Of a stretch of 64,000 bases of DNA, positions 31,492 to 41,173 are shown piece by piece. This DNA comes from an uncultured Pseudomonadota bacterium. Its GTDB lineage: Bacteria; Pseudomonadota; Gammaproteobacteria; Steroidobacterales; Steroidobacteraceae. Position 1 is the first letter of the stretch. Every line of letters starts with the position of its first letter. The stretch lies in the NCBI GenBank assembly GCA_903927005.1, contig CAIYLH010000115.1, forward strand, positions 113,887 through 177,886. Reading direction: 5' to 3'. A model generated the notes under the pieces. The model was given only the letters and a program-made list of their open reading frames with translations, searched no databases and was not told the DNA's origin. Made by a program: the position numbers and the translations under genes.

Positions 31492-32510
31492 GGATTCTGC
31501 TCACGAGCGTCGCGTTCGAGCCTTCGGTTGGAGGCATCGAAACGGTGTCGAACGTCCTAGCGGCAGCGTTCACGAGCGCTGGCCACGAGGTGACGATTGC
31601 GACGCAGACGCCCGGCGGAAGCCGTCCGCGGGACTTGGTTGCAGTCCTCCGCCAGCCATCGCCGCGAGCGCTGCTCACGGCGACCCGCCGCGCCGACGTT
31701 GTTCTCCAGAACCAGATCAGCCTGCGGCTAGGCTGGCCCGCCGCCTTGTTGCGTCGCCCTTGCGTCGTTGCGCACCATATGTGGACCGCACGCGGTGCAG
31801 ACAGCGGCCTGAACGACCGTGTAAAGCACGCCATCTTCCCGCTAGTACGCAACATCGCCTGCAGCCACGCGATGGCAACGAGCATCGCACCGCGATCGAC
31901 CGTGATTCCAAATCCCTACGCAAACCGCCAATTCCTTGTCGATCATTCCGCGCGTCGCGAGCGCGACCTCGTTTTTCTTGGTCGCCTGCTGCCGGCGAAG
32001 GGACTGCATGTAGCGCTAGACGCGCTAGTAAAGCTACGCAGTCAGGGCGCAACACCGACGCTGACCGTGATCGGCGAAGGCGTCGCCGAGGCCGAACTTC
32101 GGGCACAAGTGGCGTCGTTCGGACTCGGGCCACAGGTACACTTCGTCGGCGTATTACGCGGCACCGATCTGGTGCGCACCCTGAACGAGCACCGATTGTT
32201 GTTGGTCCCGTCAATCTGGGACGAGCCGTTCGGGGTGGTAGCACTGGAAGGGCTGGCATGCGGCCTCGTTCCCATCGTCAGTGACAGTGGCGGACTGCCG
32301 GACGCCGTAGGCGCCTGCGGCCGCGTCGTACCACGCGCTGACCCGGCTGCCCTCGGGGCAGCGATTAGCTCGCTATTGGCCGATGAGGGTGCCCGACGCG
32401 AATACCTCACCCGCGCGCCCGGACATCTGGCACGGCATACGCCAGAGAGCGTTGCGAGAAGTTATCTGCAGGTGCTGTCGGATGCAGTAGCCGGCGGCGT
32501 CGTGCCATGA
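31488..32510 (+). CDS. Glycosyltransferase family 4
   Basis: MRILLTSVAFEPSVGGIETVSNVLAAAFTSAGHEV; FLGRLLPAKGLHVALDAL; DEPFGVVALEGLACGLVPIVS. Confidence 0.88.
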   Translation: MRILLTSVAFEPSVGGIETVSNVLAAAFTSAGHEVTIATQTPGGSRPRDLVAVLRQPSPRALLTATRRADVVLQNQISLRLGWPAALLRRPCVVAHHMWTARGADSGLNDRVKHAIFPLVRNIACSHAMATSIAPRSTVIPNPYANRQFLVDHSARRERDLVFLGRLLPAKGLHVALDALVKLRSQGATPTLTVIGEGVAEAELRAQVASFGLGPQVHFVGVLRGTDLVRTLNEHRLLLVPSIWDEPFGVVALEGLACGLVPIVSDSGGLPDAVGACGRVVPRADPAALGAAISSLLADEGARREYLTRAPGHLARHTPESVARSYLQVLSDAVAGGVVP

Positions 32511-33709
32511 CGCCTAGCACCGCCTCGCCAGTTCGCTGTGCCGTTGTCATCGCGCCGTTTGCGCCAGACCACCCTGCCGAACATCTAGGCGCAAGCCAGA
32601 AGATCACCGTCGTTATCAGCCTGCTCCGGCGCCTCGGCTACACCGTTCACCTGGTCGACAGCTCCCACACGGAGCGCCGATTCGCAGCTCCGATCCATGC
32701 CTCTGAAACAATGGTCGGCGCCCACCGGATCGTCCTGTGGCGGCCGGCACGGGTGCCACATCGTCCAGTGGGAAAACTACTCAATTGGCTCGCACCCGGC
32801 ACGATGGTCAAGCGCCTGTCAGGGTTGCGGCCAGCGCTAATCTGGCTCTACAACCCCTACGCATACGAGGGTCGGGTCGGACTGAGCCTGCAAAAAAGCA
32901 CCAGGGCAAGACTGCTTCTGGAGCTTGAGGACCTGCCACTGGCCAGGGGTCGCGGCATCAGCCCCAAGCCACGACTGGATCAATGGTACTTCGGCCGCCT
33001 CCTCAAACATGCCGACCACATTACCTACGTCAACTCGCACGTTCAGCAACAGCACCCGCCGCAGCGGGGTACGAGCTTACTTTTCCCGTCGATTCTGGAT
33101 GAAGCGCTTTGTCGCTGCGTTCCAGCGGCACGCTTTGCCGGCGCGCCGCACCGACTGGGATACTTCGGGGGACTCGAACTGGAAAAAGGCTGCGGCACCC
33201 TGCTGGAGCTTCTGCCCCGACTGCCGGCAGGCTGGCGCCTGGTCGTAACCGGCGCCGGCCCGCTGGAGAGCGCATTTAGAGAAGCCGAACGCCTGCACCC
33301 CGAGCAACTGGAGTTCCATGGGCGGGTCGATCGCAAGAAACTGCTGCAGCTTATGCTTGGCAGCGACGCGATCATCAACCCCCACATGCCAATCGCGGCG
33401 ATGGATGACGGCGTCTTTCCGTTCAAGGTCTGCGAAGCACTGGCCACAGGCGCCCTGCTGATTTCGACCCGCTTGCCCCCGATCGACCTACCCCTGGACC
33501 GTTCCGTCCTCGAATACGACGGAACGGTGAACGGCCTTCTCGCCGCCGTGTCGGCGGCAAGCGCCCACTATCGGACGGTTGCCGCAGCGATCGACTCGCT
33601 CCGTCAAAGGCTGCTATCGCTCTACTCAGAAGACGCGCTGTTGGGCCGCCTAGGCGACTTTCTGAGTATGCCGGTCAACGCAGCAGGTGCGGAAAGCGAG
33701 GGGCATTAA
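32507..33709 (+). CDS. Glycosyltransferase
   Basis: GT-B type; LGYFGGLELEKGCGTLLELLPRL, VFPFKVCEALATGALLIST; ATGA overlap with preceding GT. Confidence 0.75.
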   Translation: MTPSTASPVRCAVVIAPFAPDHPAEHLGASQKITVVISLLRRLGYTVHLVDSSHTERRFAAPIHASETMVGAHRIVLWRPARVPHRPVGKLLNWLAPGTMVKRLSGLRPALIWLYNPYAYEGRVGLSLQKSTRARLLLELEDLPLARGRGISPKPRLDQWYFGRLLKHADHITYVNSHVQQQHPPQRGTSLLFPSILDEALCRCVPAARFAGAPHRLGYFGGLELEKGCGTLLELLPRLPAGWRLVVTGAGPLESAFREAERLHPEQLEFHGRVDRKKLLQLMLGSDAIINPHMPIAAMDDGVFPFKVCEALATGALLISTRLPPIDLPLDRSVLEYDGTVNGLLAAVSAASAHYRTVAAAIDSLRQRLLSLYSEDALLGRLGDFLSMPVNAAGAESEGH

Positions 33710-35111
33710 CCGTTGCCACAGCGCCCTCTCGGTCACTGGCGGCGCCCAAGTTGCGTGGCGACACCAGACAAAAGCCAGTGAAGAGCCACCCATAACCGTT
33801 AATTGTGCCCTGCCCCGTGATCTGGCCGTAGAGTAGCTCGAGCCCAAGAAACGCGAACAGCAGCAACGGCATCATCTCACCGCTCAAGCGCGCAGTCCGT
33901 AGCGCGACCGAACCCACCCAACCAACCAACGCGATTCGGAAGCAGATAAACAGTGCACCGAGGACCGGTCCTAAATCGACCACGTGGCGCGCCCAGTCGG
34001 TCTCGGCGATCGACACCGGCGCAACACCACCAATGTGCTCCCCCATGAGCGTGCTTGCGTTACCGCCTAGCCCGAGCCCGTAGCCGATTATCGGGGTATC
34101 GCCCATCAGGCGCATGAAATCAACCAAACCAAACAGCGCCCGTCCAAAAATTCCGCCAGTAAAGATCTGGCTCTCGAAGTCGAAAGCCGAATTCCATCGC
34201 GTGAGAAACGCCATATACGCGTCGCCGAAAGCGACCACAACTATCGCGGCCGCCGCCAATCCCAACCCACCCAATACCAGCAACCCACGGAGTGAGCCGT
34301 GTCGAGCCCGCATCTGGAGTGCCGCGACCACGGCGCCAACGAACACCACGCCAGATTGCATCAGTGCGCCGCGACTGCCCGAGAACGCAAGGCAGGTCAG
34401 CGCTGCTATGCTGGCGACAACCAAAAGTGGCAAGCGGATGAAGCGCCCGCTGGTGGGAGTGATCCACAGCGCAAGCAGCATCGCGACGCAACTAACCGTG
34501 AATTCCTTCTGACCGGCATCCGAGGTAAATAGCCCCATCGGACGCACATGGTCCTCAGTCAGGCCGAGGCCACGGAACTGCTGGGTCGGATCATCCGCAG
34601 AGCCGATATTTACGACAGAATCAATCGACGCATAGAATTGAAAGGCGACCAGAACGGCTATTGGGAGCACTAGCCAGAGCGTGATCCGAACAATTCTCTC
34701 GACGTCTTCCTTATAGAAGACAGACCCGATCAGGAACGCCAGTGGAATGTAGAAGAAATAGTTTCGCCAACCGTAGGCCTCGAACAGCAACGGATTGGCG
34801 ATAGAGGCCGGACCTACGACAAACTGCACCATCGCAAGTGCCAGTGCTGCAATTCCAAGCGCAATGCCGGCCACAAAAAGAGTTCTCGGCGGCGGCCAAA
34901 GCGAACCTGCGAACGCAAGCGCGTAGGCGACCAGAACGAGCGGATCTCTGACAAAGAACAGCGCCTGGCTAAATCCAGGAAGCAGCCACTTTCGTAGCAC
35001 TCCCTCGAAAATGAGCAGAACGTAAATAGCGGTAACAACAGCAACGACCTGCCGACGGCGGGCATCACCCGTCGTGACATTGGTCCCGACGGTGTCGTGC
35101 CCAAGAATCAC
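33675..35111 (-). CDS. O-antigen ligase/polymerase-like polytopic membrane protein
   Basis: Multiple TM helices, SGSRGALMQSG motif region, position in locus; overlaps preceding convergent GT by 35 bp. Confidence 0.7.
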   Translation of the reverse strand: MILGHDTVGTNVTTGDARRRQVVAVVTAIYVLLIFEGVLRKWLLPGFSQALFFVRDPLVLVAYALAFAGSLWPPPRTLFVAGIALGIAALALAMVQFVVGPASIANPLLFEAYGWRNYFFYIPLAFLIGSVFYKEDVERIVRITLWLVLPIAVLVAFQFYASIDSVVNIGSADDPTQQFRGLGLTEDHVRPMGLFTSDAGQKEFTVSCVAMLLALWITPTSGRFIRLPLLVVASIAALTCLAFSGSRGALMQSGVVFVGAVVAALQMRARHGSLRGLLVLGGLGLAAAAIVVVAFGDAYMAFLTRWNSAFDFESQIFTGGIFGRALFGLVDFMRLMGDTPIIGYGLGLGGNASTLMGEHIGGVAPVSIAETDWARHVVDLGPVLGALFICFRIALVGWVGSVALRTARLSGEMMPLLLFAFLGLELLYGQITGQGTINGYGWLFTGFCLVSPRNLGAASDREGAVATVNAPRFPHLLR

Positions 35112-35162
35112 TTCAGCAACCTGTTAGAAGCTGCGGACCGCTCACAGGCGCAATCTCGCGCA

Positions 35163-36032
35163 TTAGCCCACGGCCCTCAACTCCACCACTGGAGCGATAT
35201 TCTCAACGCCAGAAAAAAGCTGCAGAGCACCGGCAGCCTGTCTGTCAACCAGCACCTCACGCACCAGCTCCGCGTCAATGATCGACTGTTTCACCGCATA
35301 GCCATACACCATGGACATATCGCACAGCTGGTTGATCAGCCGCGGCACGCCGCCGCTATGAACGTGAACGAGTTCCAGCGCGTCGCTCGTGAACAGACCG
35401 TCGCGTGAACCGGAGGCGCGCAGACGGTGCTCCACGTACGCCGTGGTCTCCGCCTGCGACATCGCAGTGAGGTTAAAGTCAGCAGAAATTCGCTGCGCCA
35501 ACTGCACGAGCTCAGGCCGCTGCAGGGTTTGCCTGAGCTCCGGCTGACCAACCAGTAGAATCTGCAGAACCAGGTCGCCGTCTGAGTTGACGTTAGATAG
35601 CAGCCGGAGCTGCTCAAGAACCTGCATCGGCAAATTCTGCGCCTCGTCAACAATCAGTAGCGAGCGCTTTCCGAGACGGTATTGATCGACAAAGAAACTA
35701 ACCAGCGCCTCGTAAAGCGCGATCTCACTGCAGTCGGCGGGCACGACGGAAAACGCAGATATAGCCCAGGGATGAATAGAGTCAAATCCGGAGTGTGTGT
35801 TGCTGATCAGGCCAACCGAAATATCCTTGCGTAGATTGCGCAAGAGGTGCCGCAGCAGTGTTGTCTTGCCGGTGCCTACCGCACCCGTCAACAACGCGAA
35901 CATAGCGCGCGACTCTAGTCCGTACTCCATGAGCGTAAGCGCCATGCCATGCTGGCGCGACCGGAACAGGAATTCCGGATCAGGCGTCAGTGCGAAAGGA
36001 TGACAACGAAGGCCGAAAAACTTCTCGTACAT
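35163..36032 (-). CDS. XrtA-system-associated ATPase (ExeA-like AAA)
   Basis: MYEKFFGLRCHPFALTPDPEFLFRSRQHGMAL; Walker A TGAVGTGKTTLLRHLL; LLIVDEAQNL. Confidence 0.9.
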   Translation of the reverse strand: MYEKFFGLRCHPFALTPDPEFLFRSRQHGMALTLMEYGLESRAMFALLTGAVGTGKTTLLRHLLRNLRKDISVGLISNTHSGFDSIHPWAISAFSVVPADCSEIALYEALVSFFVDQYRLGKRSLLIVDEAQNLPMQVLEQLRLLSNVNSDGDLVLQILLVGQPELRQTLQRPELVQLAQRISADFNLTAMSQAETTAYVEHRLRASGSRDGLFTSDALELVHVHSGGVPRLINQLCDMSMVYGYAVKQSIIDAELVREVLVDRQAAGALQLFSGVENIAPVVELRAVG

Positions 36033-36036
36033 AAGC

Positions 36037-36888
36037 TCACCCGTACGACACGGTCTTGTTAGGAGCGAGAGTCGAACAGTTATTTAGGACAGTGCCGAGC
36101 ACTGGAATCGCGCGGAGCATCGTCAACGCGCGACTGACGTCGGCACGGGAAGTCTTTCCTTCCGAGACGACAAACAGCAAGCAGTCGCACAACGGCGCCA
36201 GCGTCAGCGCATCGTCGTTATCCAGAATGGGAGGCATATCGACCACGATTATCCGGTTGGTGTAGCGACCCTTAAGTTCGGCCAACAGGGCCTCGCAGCT
36301 AGGTCTCGCCACCAATCCCGACATCGCGCGCTGCCCGGCGTCCTGCGCCGGCAACAGGCGCAGTCGATCAAGGCCCGTCGGCCGGAGCATTACCGAGTCC
36401 AACGTCGCGCGCTCGTGCAATACCTCGTCGATGCCCTCGGCTCCGGATGCACCGAACAGGCGCGCAACAGCGGGACGATGCAGGTCCAGGTCGACCAGGA
36501 CGGCCGTATGGCGCGGATCTGCTGAGATTGCCACGGCAAGGTTCGCAGCCACCGTCGTCTTGCCGTCGAGCGAGCGGGCGCTGACGATGCCCAACGTGCG
36601 CCAGCCATGCTCCCGCATTCTCTGTAGGACCTGCGTTCTGAGCATTCTAAAGGCCTGCGCAGCGTCCGAACGATCATCCGCCGGAAGGACGCGGTTGCGC
36701 TCGAGCAGCTCTGCCCCTACCGCGAACGCCCGCGCCAAAGCAGGCGACGGCGGCGATAGCTCCGCCTCCTCAATCCGATCGCTCACGACTCCAGGCTCAT
36801 CGGTAACGAGCACACCCTGCGCGCCGAAAGCAGTAACTGCCGCGCGTTCCTCGCGCGCCCGATCCAGGGCCTGACGTACTTTGTCCAT
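36037..36888 (-). CDS. XrtA-associated tyrosine autokinase (CpsD/BY-kinase)
   Basis: FRMLRTQVLQRM; GIVSARSLDGKTTVAANLAVAIS; VDLDLHRP; IVVDMPPIL. Confidence 0.9.
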   Translation of the reverse strand: MDKVRQALDRAREERAAVTAFGAQGVLVTDEPGVVSDRIEEAELSPPSPALARAFAVGAELLERNRVLPADDRSDAAQAFRMLRTQVLQRMREHGWRTLGIVSARSLDGKTTVAANLAVAISADPRHTAVLVDLDLHRPAVARLFGASGAEGIDEVLHERATLDSVMLRPTGLDRLRLLPAQDAGQRAMSGLVARPSCEALLAELKGRYTNRIIVVDMPPILDNDDALTLAPLCDCLLFVVSEGKTSRADVSRALTMLRAIPVLGTVLNNCSTLAPNKTVSYG

Positions 36889-36897
36889 GATTTATCC

Positions 36898-38655
36898 CTA
36901 GAGTCCAATGCGCCGCAGGACCGCCGACAGGATCACGTCCAGCGGTCGCACGAAGAAATGTATCGACAACAAAAACAAGAGTGCGGCAGAAACGCCGGCG
37001 ATCAGCCTGTATCGCGGTCTCGGCGCGGTCGTTGCCTGCTCCTCCTGCGTCAAGATGCGCGGGATGGACGCGAGCGGCGCGACCTCGACCAATCGAGTCA
37101 GATCCCAGGCCCCCCGCACCGACGGATCAAGAGCGTCGAGGCCAAAGACCGCTGCGAGTGAAAGCGCGATGCTTGCAACCAAGCCGAGCAACAGCAGCAC
37201 CGGCCGATTCGGGCTGATAGGCTCCTCAGGCGGCATCGGCGGCTCGATGAGCGTGAAGCGCTCGCCTTTTCGCTCGGTCTCCAGGTTCTGCGACGACTCC
37301 GCCTCGCGCTGCTTGAGGCGAACCTCCTGATATTTTGTCTGGGCATTCTCGTAGTCGCGCACGAGCTGCCGGTACTGACGCTCAACCTCCGGCGCGGCCG
37401 ACAGCTTTCGCTGGTAATCGTCGAGGCGATGCTGAAGTTCCGTTGCTCGGCGTTCAGTTAGCGCTTTCTCGCTAGTCGTCGAGTCGAACTGGGCCTTCAG
37501 TTGGATATAGGCGGGATTGTCAGGATTAGTGCGCGCCTGGCGAACGCGCTCCGTCGCTGGCAGGCCGCTCAATTGTTTCTCAATCTCCACGATCACGCGG
37601 CCTAACCGCTGGACATCGGGATGGTCCGGAGAATATTTCCCCTTTACGTCGGCGAGCTCCGCACGCGCGTCGTCAAGGCGCCGCATCAGGTCGTTCGCGC
37701 TGCCATCAGCACTGACCTGCGTCTGTAGCCCCTCAATCTCACGGGCCGCCTTCAACACGTCGGGGTGACTTGCACCGTAACGTGCCTTGAGGTCCGCGAG
37801 ATCCGCCTTGCGCATCTTCAGTCGGTCCGACGAACTCATGATTCGTTGGCCCGTCTCGCTGTACATCTGCGAGGTGGGGCTCATTTGCAGGAGCTGAGCC
37901 TCCTGCAAGATCCGCTGCTGCTCGAGCGAACCTATCCGACCACGCGCCTCGCGAAGGTCGAGCTCGGTGCGGTCCTGCATCTGGAAATTCGACTGGGAGA
38001 ACTCCGGCGTCCCCTCCGGGTACTTGGCCTTGAATTCCGAGATCTGGCGGGCCAACGCCTGCATGTCCACCGCGATCTTATCAGCCTCACTGGTGAGGAA
38101 AGTTGCGCTTTGGCGGGCTGCAGCGGTACGGAGGGAGAGATTCTCCTCGAGGTACAAGGATGTAAGTTCGTTCGCGACCTTTAGCGCCAACTCCGGTGAC
38201 CGGCTGTCGTACGCGACGGTGAACGCTATCGTCGCCTGCATCGGCCGGCCGCTTCGCGGGTCCACAACGTTGGCGCTAATCAACTTCATCTTAATGTCAT
38301 TGCGCATCCGCTCAATGACCGCCTCACGAGCCTGGGTGCGGCGCTGCCACGGATAAAGGTTATAGCGCTCAGCGATTCGCATCAGGTTCTGGCTGGTCAT
38401 CACGCGTTGACTGATCAGCTGAATTCGTTGGTCGGCGAACGACGAGATCATCGTGCGGACAAAGTCTTGCGGGATCTCCTGCTGCTCGATCAGGATCGTC
38501 GCCGATGAGCGATAGGTTGCCGGCGAAAACAGAGCCAGCGCCAGGGTCGCGACGACGCCGAACGCCAGCACCGTCACCAACACCCTCCGATGACGTCGGA
38601 ATGCATGCAGTCGTTCTGCGAATGATGAATCCAAATGAAATGCCGCGATCGCCAC
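36898..38655 (-). CDS. XrtA system polysaccharide chain length determinant (Wzz/EpsF-like)
   Basis: Terminal TM helices, long coiled-coil, RPVLLLLGLVASIALSLAAVFGLDALDPSVRGAWDL; next to autokinase. Confidence 0.88.
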   Translation of the reverse strand: MAIAAFHLDSSFAERLHAFRRHRRVLVTVLAFGVVATLALALFSPATYRSSATILIEQQEIPQDFVRTMISSFADQRIQLISQRVMTSQNLMRIAERYNLYPWQRRTQAREAVIERMRNDIKMKLISANVVDPRSGRPMQATIAFTVAYDSRSPELALKVANELTSLYLEENLSLRTAAARQSATFLTSEADKIAVDMQALARQISEFKAKYPEGTPEFSQSNFQMQDRTELDLREARGRIGSLEQQRILQEAQLLQMSPTSQMYSETGQRIMSSSDRLKMRKADLADLKARYGASHPDVLKAAREIEGLQTQVSADGSANDLMRRLDDARAELADVKGKYSPDHPDVQRLGRVIVEIEKQLSGLPATERVRQARTNPDNPAYIQLKAQFDSTTSEKALTERRATELQHRLDDYQRKLSAAPEVERQYRQLVRDYENAQTKYQEVRLKQREAESSQNLETERKGERFTLIEPPMPPEEPISPNRPVLLLLGLVASIALSLAAVFGLDALDPSVRGAWDLTRLVEVAPLASIPRILTQEEQATTAPRPRYRLIAGVSAALLFLLSIHFFVRPLDVILSAVLRRIGL

Positions 38656-38664
38656 TGTCTGCCC

Positions 38665-39843
38665 CTACTTCAATCGAACCGGACCGAAATGCCGGACTGC
38701 CGAAACCAATGCACCGGCACCACGACCGGCCGATGCCGCATCCAGCAGACCCGCAGCAATCGAGATGCGGGTATAGCTGGCTTCGGCGTTGACGTCCCAA
38801 TATGGAGATACCTGCCACAACACCCCAGCGCTGGCGGCATCGTAGCTTCGCTCCGAAAAGGTCAGCGAGCCGAACACGTCGCTGGTCGTCACACGGCGCG
38901 CCGTGGCAAACAGCGACTTTCGCTCGCTCAGTCCCCACGAAATTCGGGTCGACAACTCGCGCGCCTGAACCATCACGCCGAATCCACTCGGCTGGAGGTT
39001 GCGCACGAAAGAGAAAGCCAGACTGACGCGCTCGCCGTCGCGGTTCACGCTTGCCACGTAGGCCGCACCAGTCGGACTACGCCGAGCCCCGCGCGCGCTG
39101 ACGCGGGACCGGCCCAGTAGCGCCTTAAACGACCACTGGGGATTCATTTGTCCGAAGAATCCTGCCTGTTGGTACGTATTTACGTTCTCGTAATTCGTAT
39201 CCGGTAGCTCATATCTACTGCGTCCGGCCACAATCTTCAGCGAGATCCGCTGCGACATACGGCGAGAGAATTCGGCCGTCACTCCACGTACACGAAAATC
39301 GTAGAGGCCGATGTCGGGTCTATGACCGTAGGTGGCATTCTGGAGGCTGCCCGCCACATCGATCATGACGCGTTCGGTCAACGCCCGACTCCAGTCCACC
39401 GAGCCGTCCACCCCGTGCTGGCGGACGTCGGAGCGAGTCAGAGTGCCCGCCTCGGGTTGGCGGACCACGCTCGAGTCGTCGGAAAGTTGCGCCTTCAGCG
39501 CCAACTTTGAAACTTCCCAGGAAAGGTCGCCCGCTCCGCTCAGGTAGTAAGCGTTAGCGCCAAGAGCAGAATCGCCACCCGACACGCCGAGGCGTGCCCT
39601 CGGCGTCAATGCCCATCGGTCGACGCTGTTAGTCCATTCAAGGGGCAGCCCGACCCGGACCAGCGCAGCCTCTCCTGCGGAAGCGCCGTCCAGGCGCAGC
39701 TGCGGATTGGTTGAGTACTCGGTGCCGATCGTCAATTCCGGCTGCAAGGTCATGACGCCGGCCATCGCTGCCGCTGGTACGCACGCCGCGGTAACAACCA
39801 GGAGCGTCGCAACGCTATGGCGGCCGAAATGCGCCATGATCAT
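38665..39843 (-). CDS. Outer-membrane beta-barrel protein of the XrtA/EPS locus
   Basis: Signal peptide, alternating beta-barrel pattern, LQPELTIGTEYSTNPQLRLDG; position between chain-length and export genes. Confidence 0.7.
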   Translation of the reverse strand: MIMAHFGRHSVATLLVVTAACVPAAAMAGVMTLQPELTIGTEYSTNPQLRLDGASAGEAALVRVGLPLEWTNSVDRWALTPRARLGVSGGDSALGANAYYLSGAGDLSWEVSKLALKAQLSDDSSVVRQPEAGTLTRSDVRQHGVDGSVDWSRALTERVMIDVAGSLQNATYGHRPDIGLYDFRVRGVTAEFSRRMSQRISLKIVAGRSRYELPDTNYENVNTYQQAGFFGQMNPQWSFKALLGRSRVSARGARRSPTGAAYVASVNRDGERVSLAFSFVRNLQPSGFGVMVQARELSTRISWGLSERKSLFATARRVTTSDVFGSLTFSERSYDAASAGVLWQVSPYWDVNAEASYTRISIAAGLLDAASAGRGAGALVSAVRHFGPVRLK

Positions 39844-40415
39844 TACGGAACGACCACGGTATCGCCACCCTGGAGCACGATATTTTGCTCGAGATGCTTG
39901 CCACGCTCGACGTCCGTGTAATGGAAGTCTATCGCGCGCAGCTTGCCGGTCTCGCGACGCAGCACCCGAATTCCATCTAGCTCCGCGAACGGCGTCGTGC
40001 CGCCAGCAAGACTGAGCGCCTGCATGACATCGGTCGGCCGACCGAGCACGAAGTCACCGGGCTTGGTCACTTTTCCCAATACATAGATGCGGTTACCGTT
40101 GACCGCCTTGACGGCCACAGTCACGACCACCTCAGGGATGAACTTTGCCAGCCGCGACTCGAGATCAGCGCGCAGCTCTTCCACCGACCGGGAGGCCGCC
40201 ACAAGGTCGCCCGCCAACGGAAAGGAAATCCGCCCGTCGGGCCGGACCAGGACCTCGGACTGGAGTTCCTGCTCTTTCCAGACACTGACACTCAGGACAT
40301 CGCCGGGCTGCAGCGCATAGGCCGGCGCGGGCGTGGCCGGCACGGGCGATGGCACCGCAAGCGCGGGAACCGCGATGAGCAGCGCCGCGCAGCACGCCAG
40401 TAGCTTGAGTTTCAT
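39843..40415 (-). CDS. Polysaccharide export protein (Wza/EpsD-like, SLBB)
   Basis: YALQPGDVLSVSVWKEQELQSEVLVRPDGRISFPLAGDLVAA; IYVLGKVTKPGDFVLGRPTDVMQALSLAGG. Confidence 0.92.
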   Translation of the reverse strand: MKLKLLACCAALLIAVPALAVPSPVPATPAPAYALQPGDVLSVSVWKEQELQSEVLVRPDGRISFPLAGDLVAASRSVEELRADLESRLAKFIPEVVVTVAVKAVNGNRIYVLGKVTKPGDFVLGRPTDVMQALSLAGGTTPFAELDGIRVLRRETGKLRAIDFHYTDVERGKHLEQNIVLQGGDTVVVP

Positions 40416-40665
40416 CTGTTTTCCTGATTGTCCGTGCGATCCCGGAGCAACACTCCGGGCGCTCGGCGGCCACTCGCGGCCACCGAAGGCAGGAACGTTA
40501 CGGTTTTTGTCTTACATTTTAATGGCAGTCGGCGCGCAAAACGCTGACAGACGCACAGCGCTCGCGATCATGGAGCCGCCACGGCAGTACTGGCGCGAGT
40601 CGATGCCACACGGGCGCCGACATCAGCGCTCGTGACCCCAGCTCGCGCAAGCACTGCCGCCTACT

Positions 40666-41079
40666 TCAACCCCGCGCAGAGCGACGACGCTGTAGCACCA
40701 GCAACCCCAGCGCCGAGGCGAGCAGCCAGACTGCTGGCGGCAGCGGGACAACGGCCGCCGAATCCTCGACCTCAACTTCTGAGTCCGAGGCGATCGACTG
40801 GGCATCAGTGCTACCGGACACCGGTGGCGTGCGCCCCTCCTGTCGGTCCGTCCGTGATATCACGACCTGTGAACCTGCGACCGGCGCGCTGCCGGTCCGT
40901 GCTCCCCCAGGACCTTCGTTTGAAGCAATGCCTGACAGATCGACCCCATTCGCCAGGGTTCCGAGCGTTGTCGGCGCAGCCGAATCATCCGTAGCGACCG
41001 GCCCAGCGACTGCCACCGAAGCTACCAGCACGACACTGATCGCCAGGATGCCTGCCGCAATTCCATTCCTCAGTTTCAT
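40666..41079 (-). CDS. Small secreted protein with VPLPA/PEP-CTERM-like sorting tail
   Basis: ATG 41079: MKLRNGIAAGILAISVVLVASVAVA (signal peptide), ~90-aa Ser/Thr/Gly/Ala-rich body, C-terminus AVVPLPPAVWLLASALGLLVLQRRRSARG*: motif + TM + basic cluster. Confidence 0.82.
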   Translation of the reverse strand: MKLRNGIAAGILAISVVLVASVAVAGPVATDDSAAPTTLGTLANGVDLSGIASNEGPGGARTGSAPVAGSQVVISRTDRQEGRTPPVSGSTDAQSIASDSEVEVEDSAAVVPLPPAVWLLASALGLLVLQRRRSARG

Positions 41080-41173
41080 GTCCCAAATCTCCAAGTACTT
41101 GATGTCTTTTGCCGCGCGGCCCCCGGAACAGCATCCCTGCCAGTAGCCGCGCACTGAGTTATCCGCATGCGAT

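Noticed and set aside
40523-40538. Sigma-54-like element TGGCAGTCGGCGCGCA (GG-N10-GC) in the EPS intergenic region
   Set aside because: Plus-strand orientation with no supported plus-strand gene downstream, and the -12 half matches poorly
41080-41173. Sigma-54 promoter for the VPLPA-tailed protein (minus-strand TGGCAGGGATGCTGTT)
   Set aside because: Has GG-N10-GT rather than GG-N10-GC; not convincing by eye
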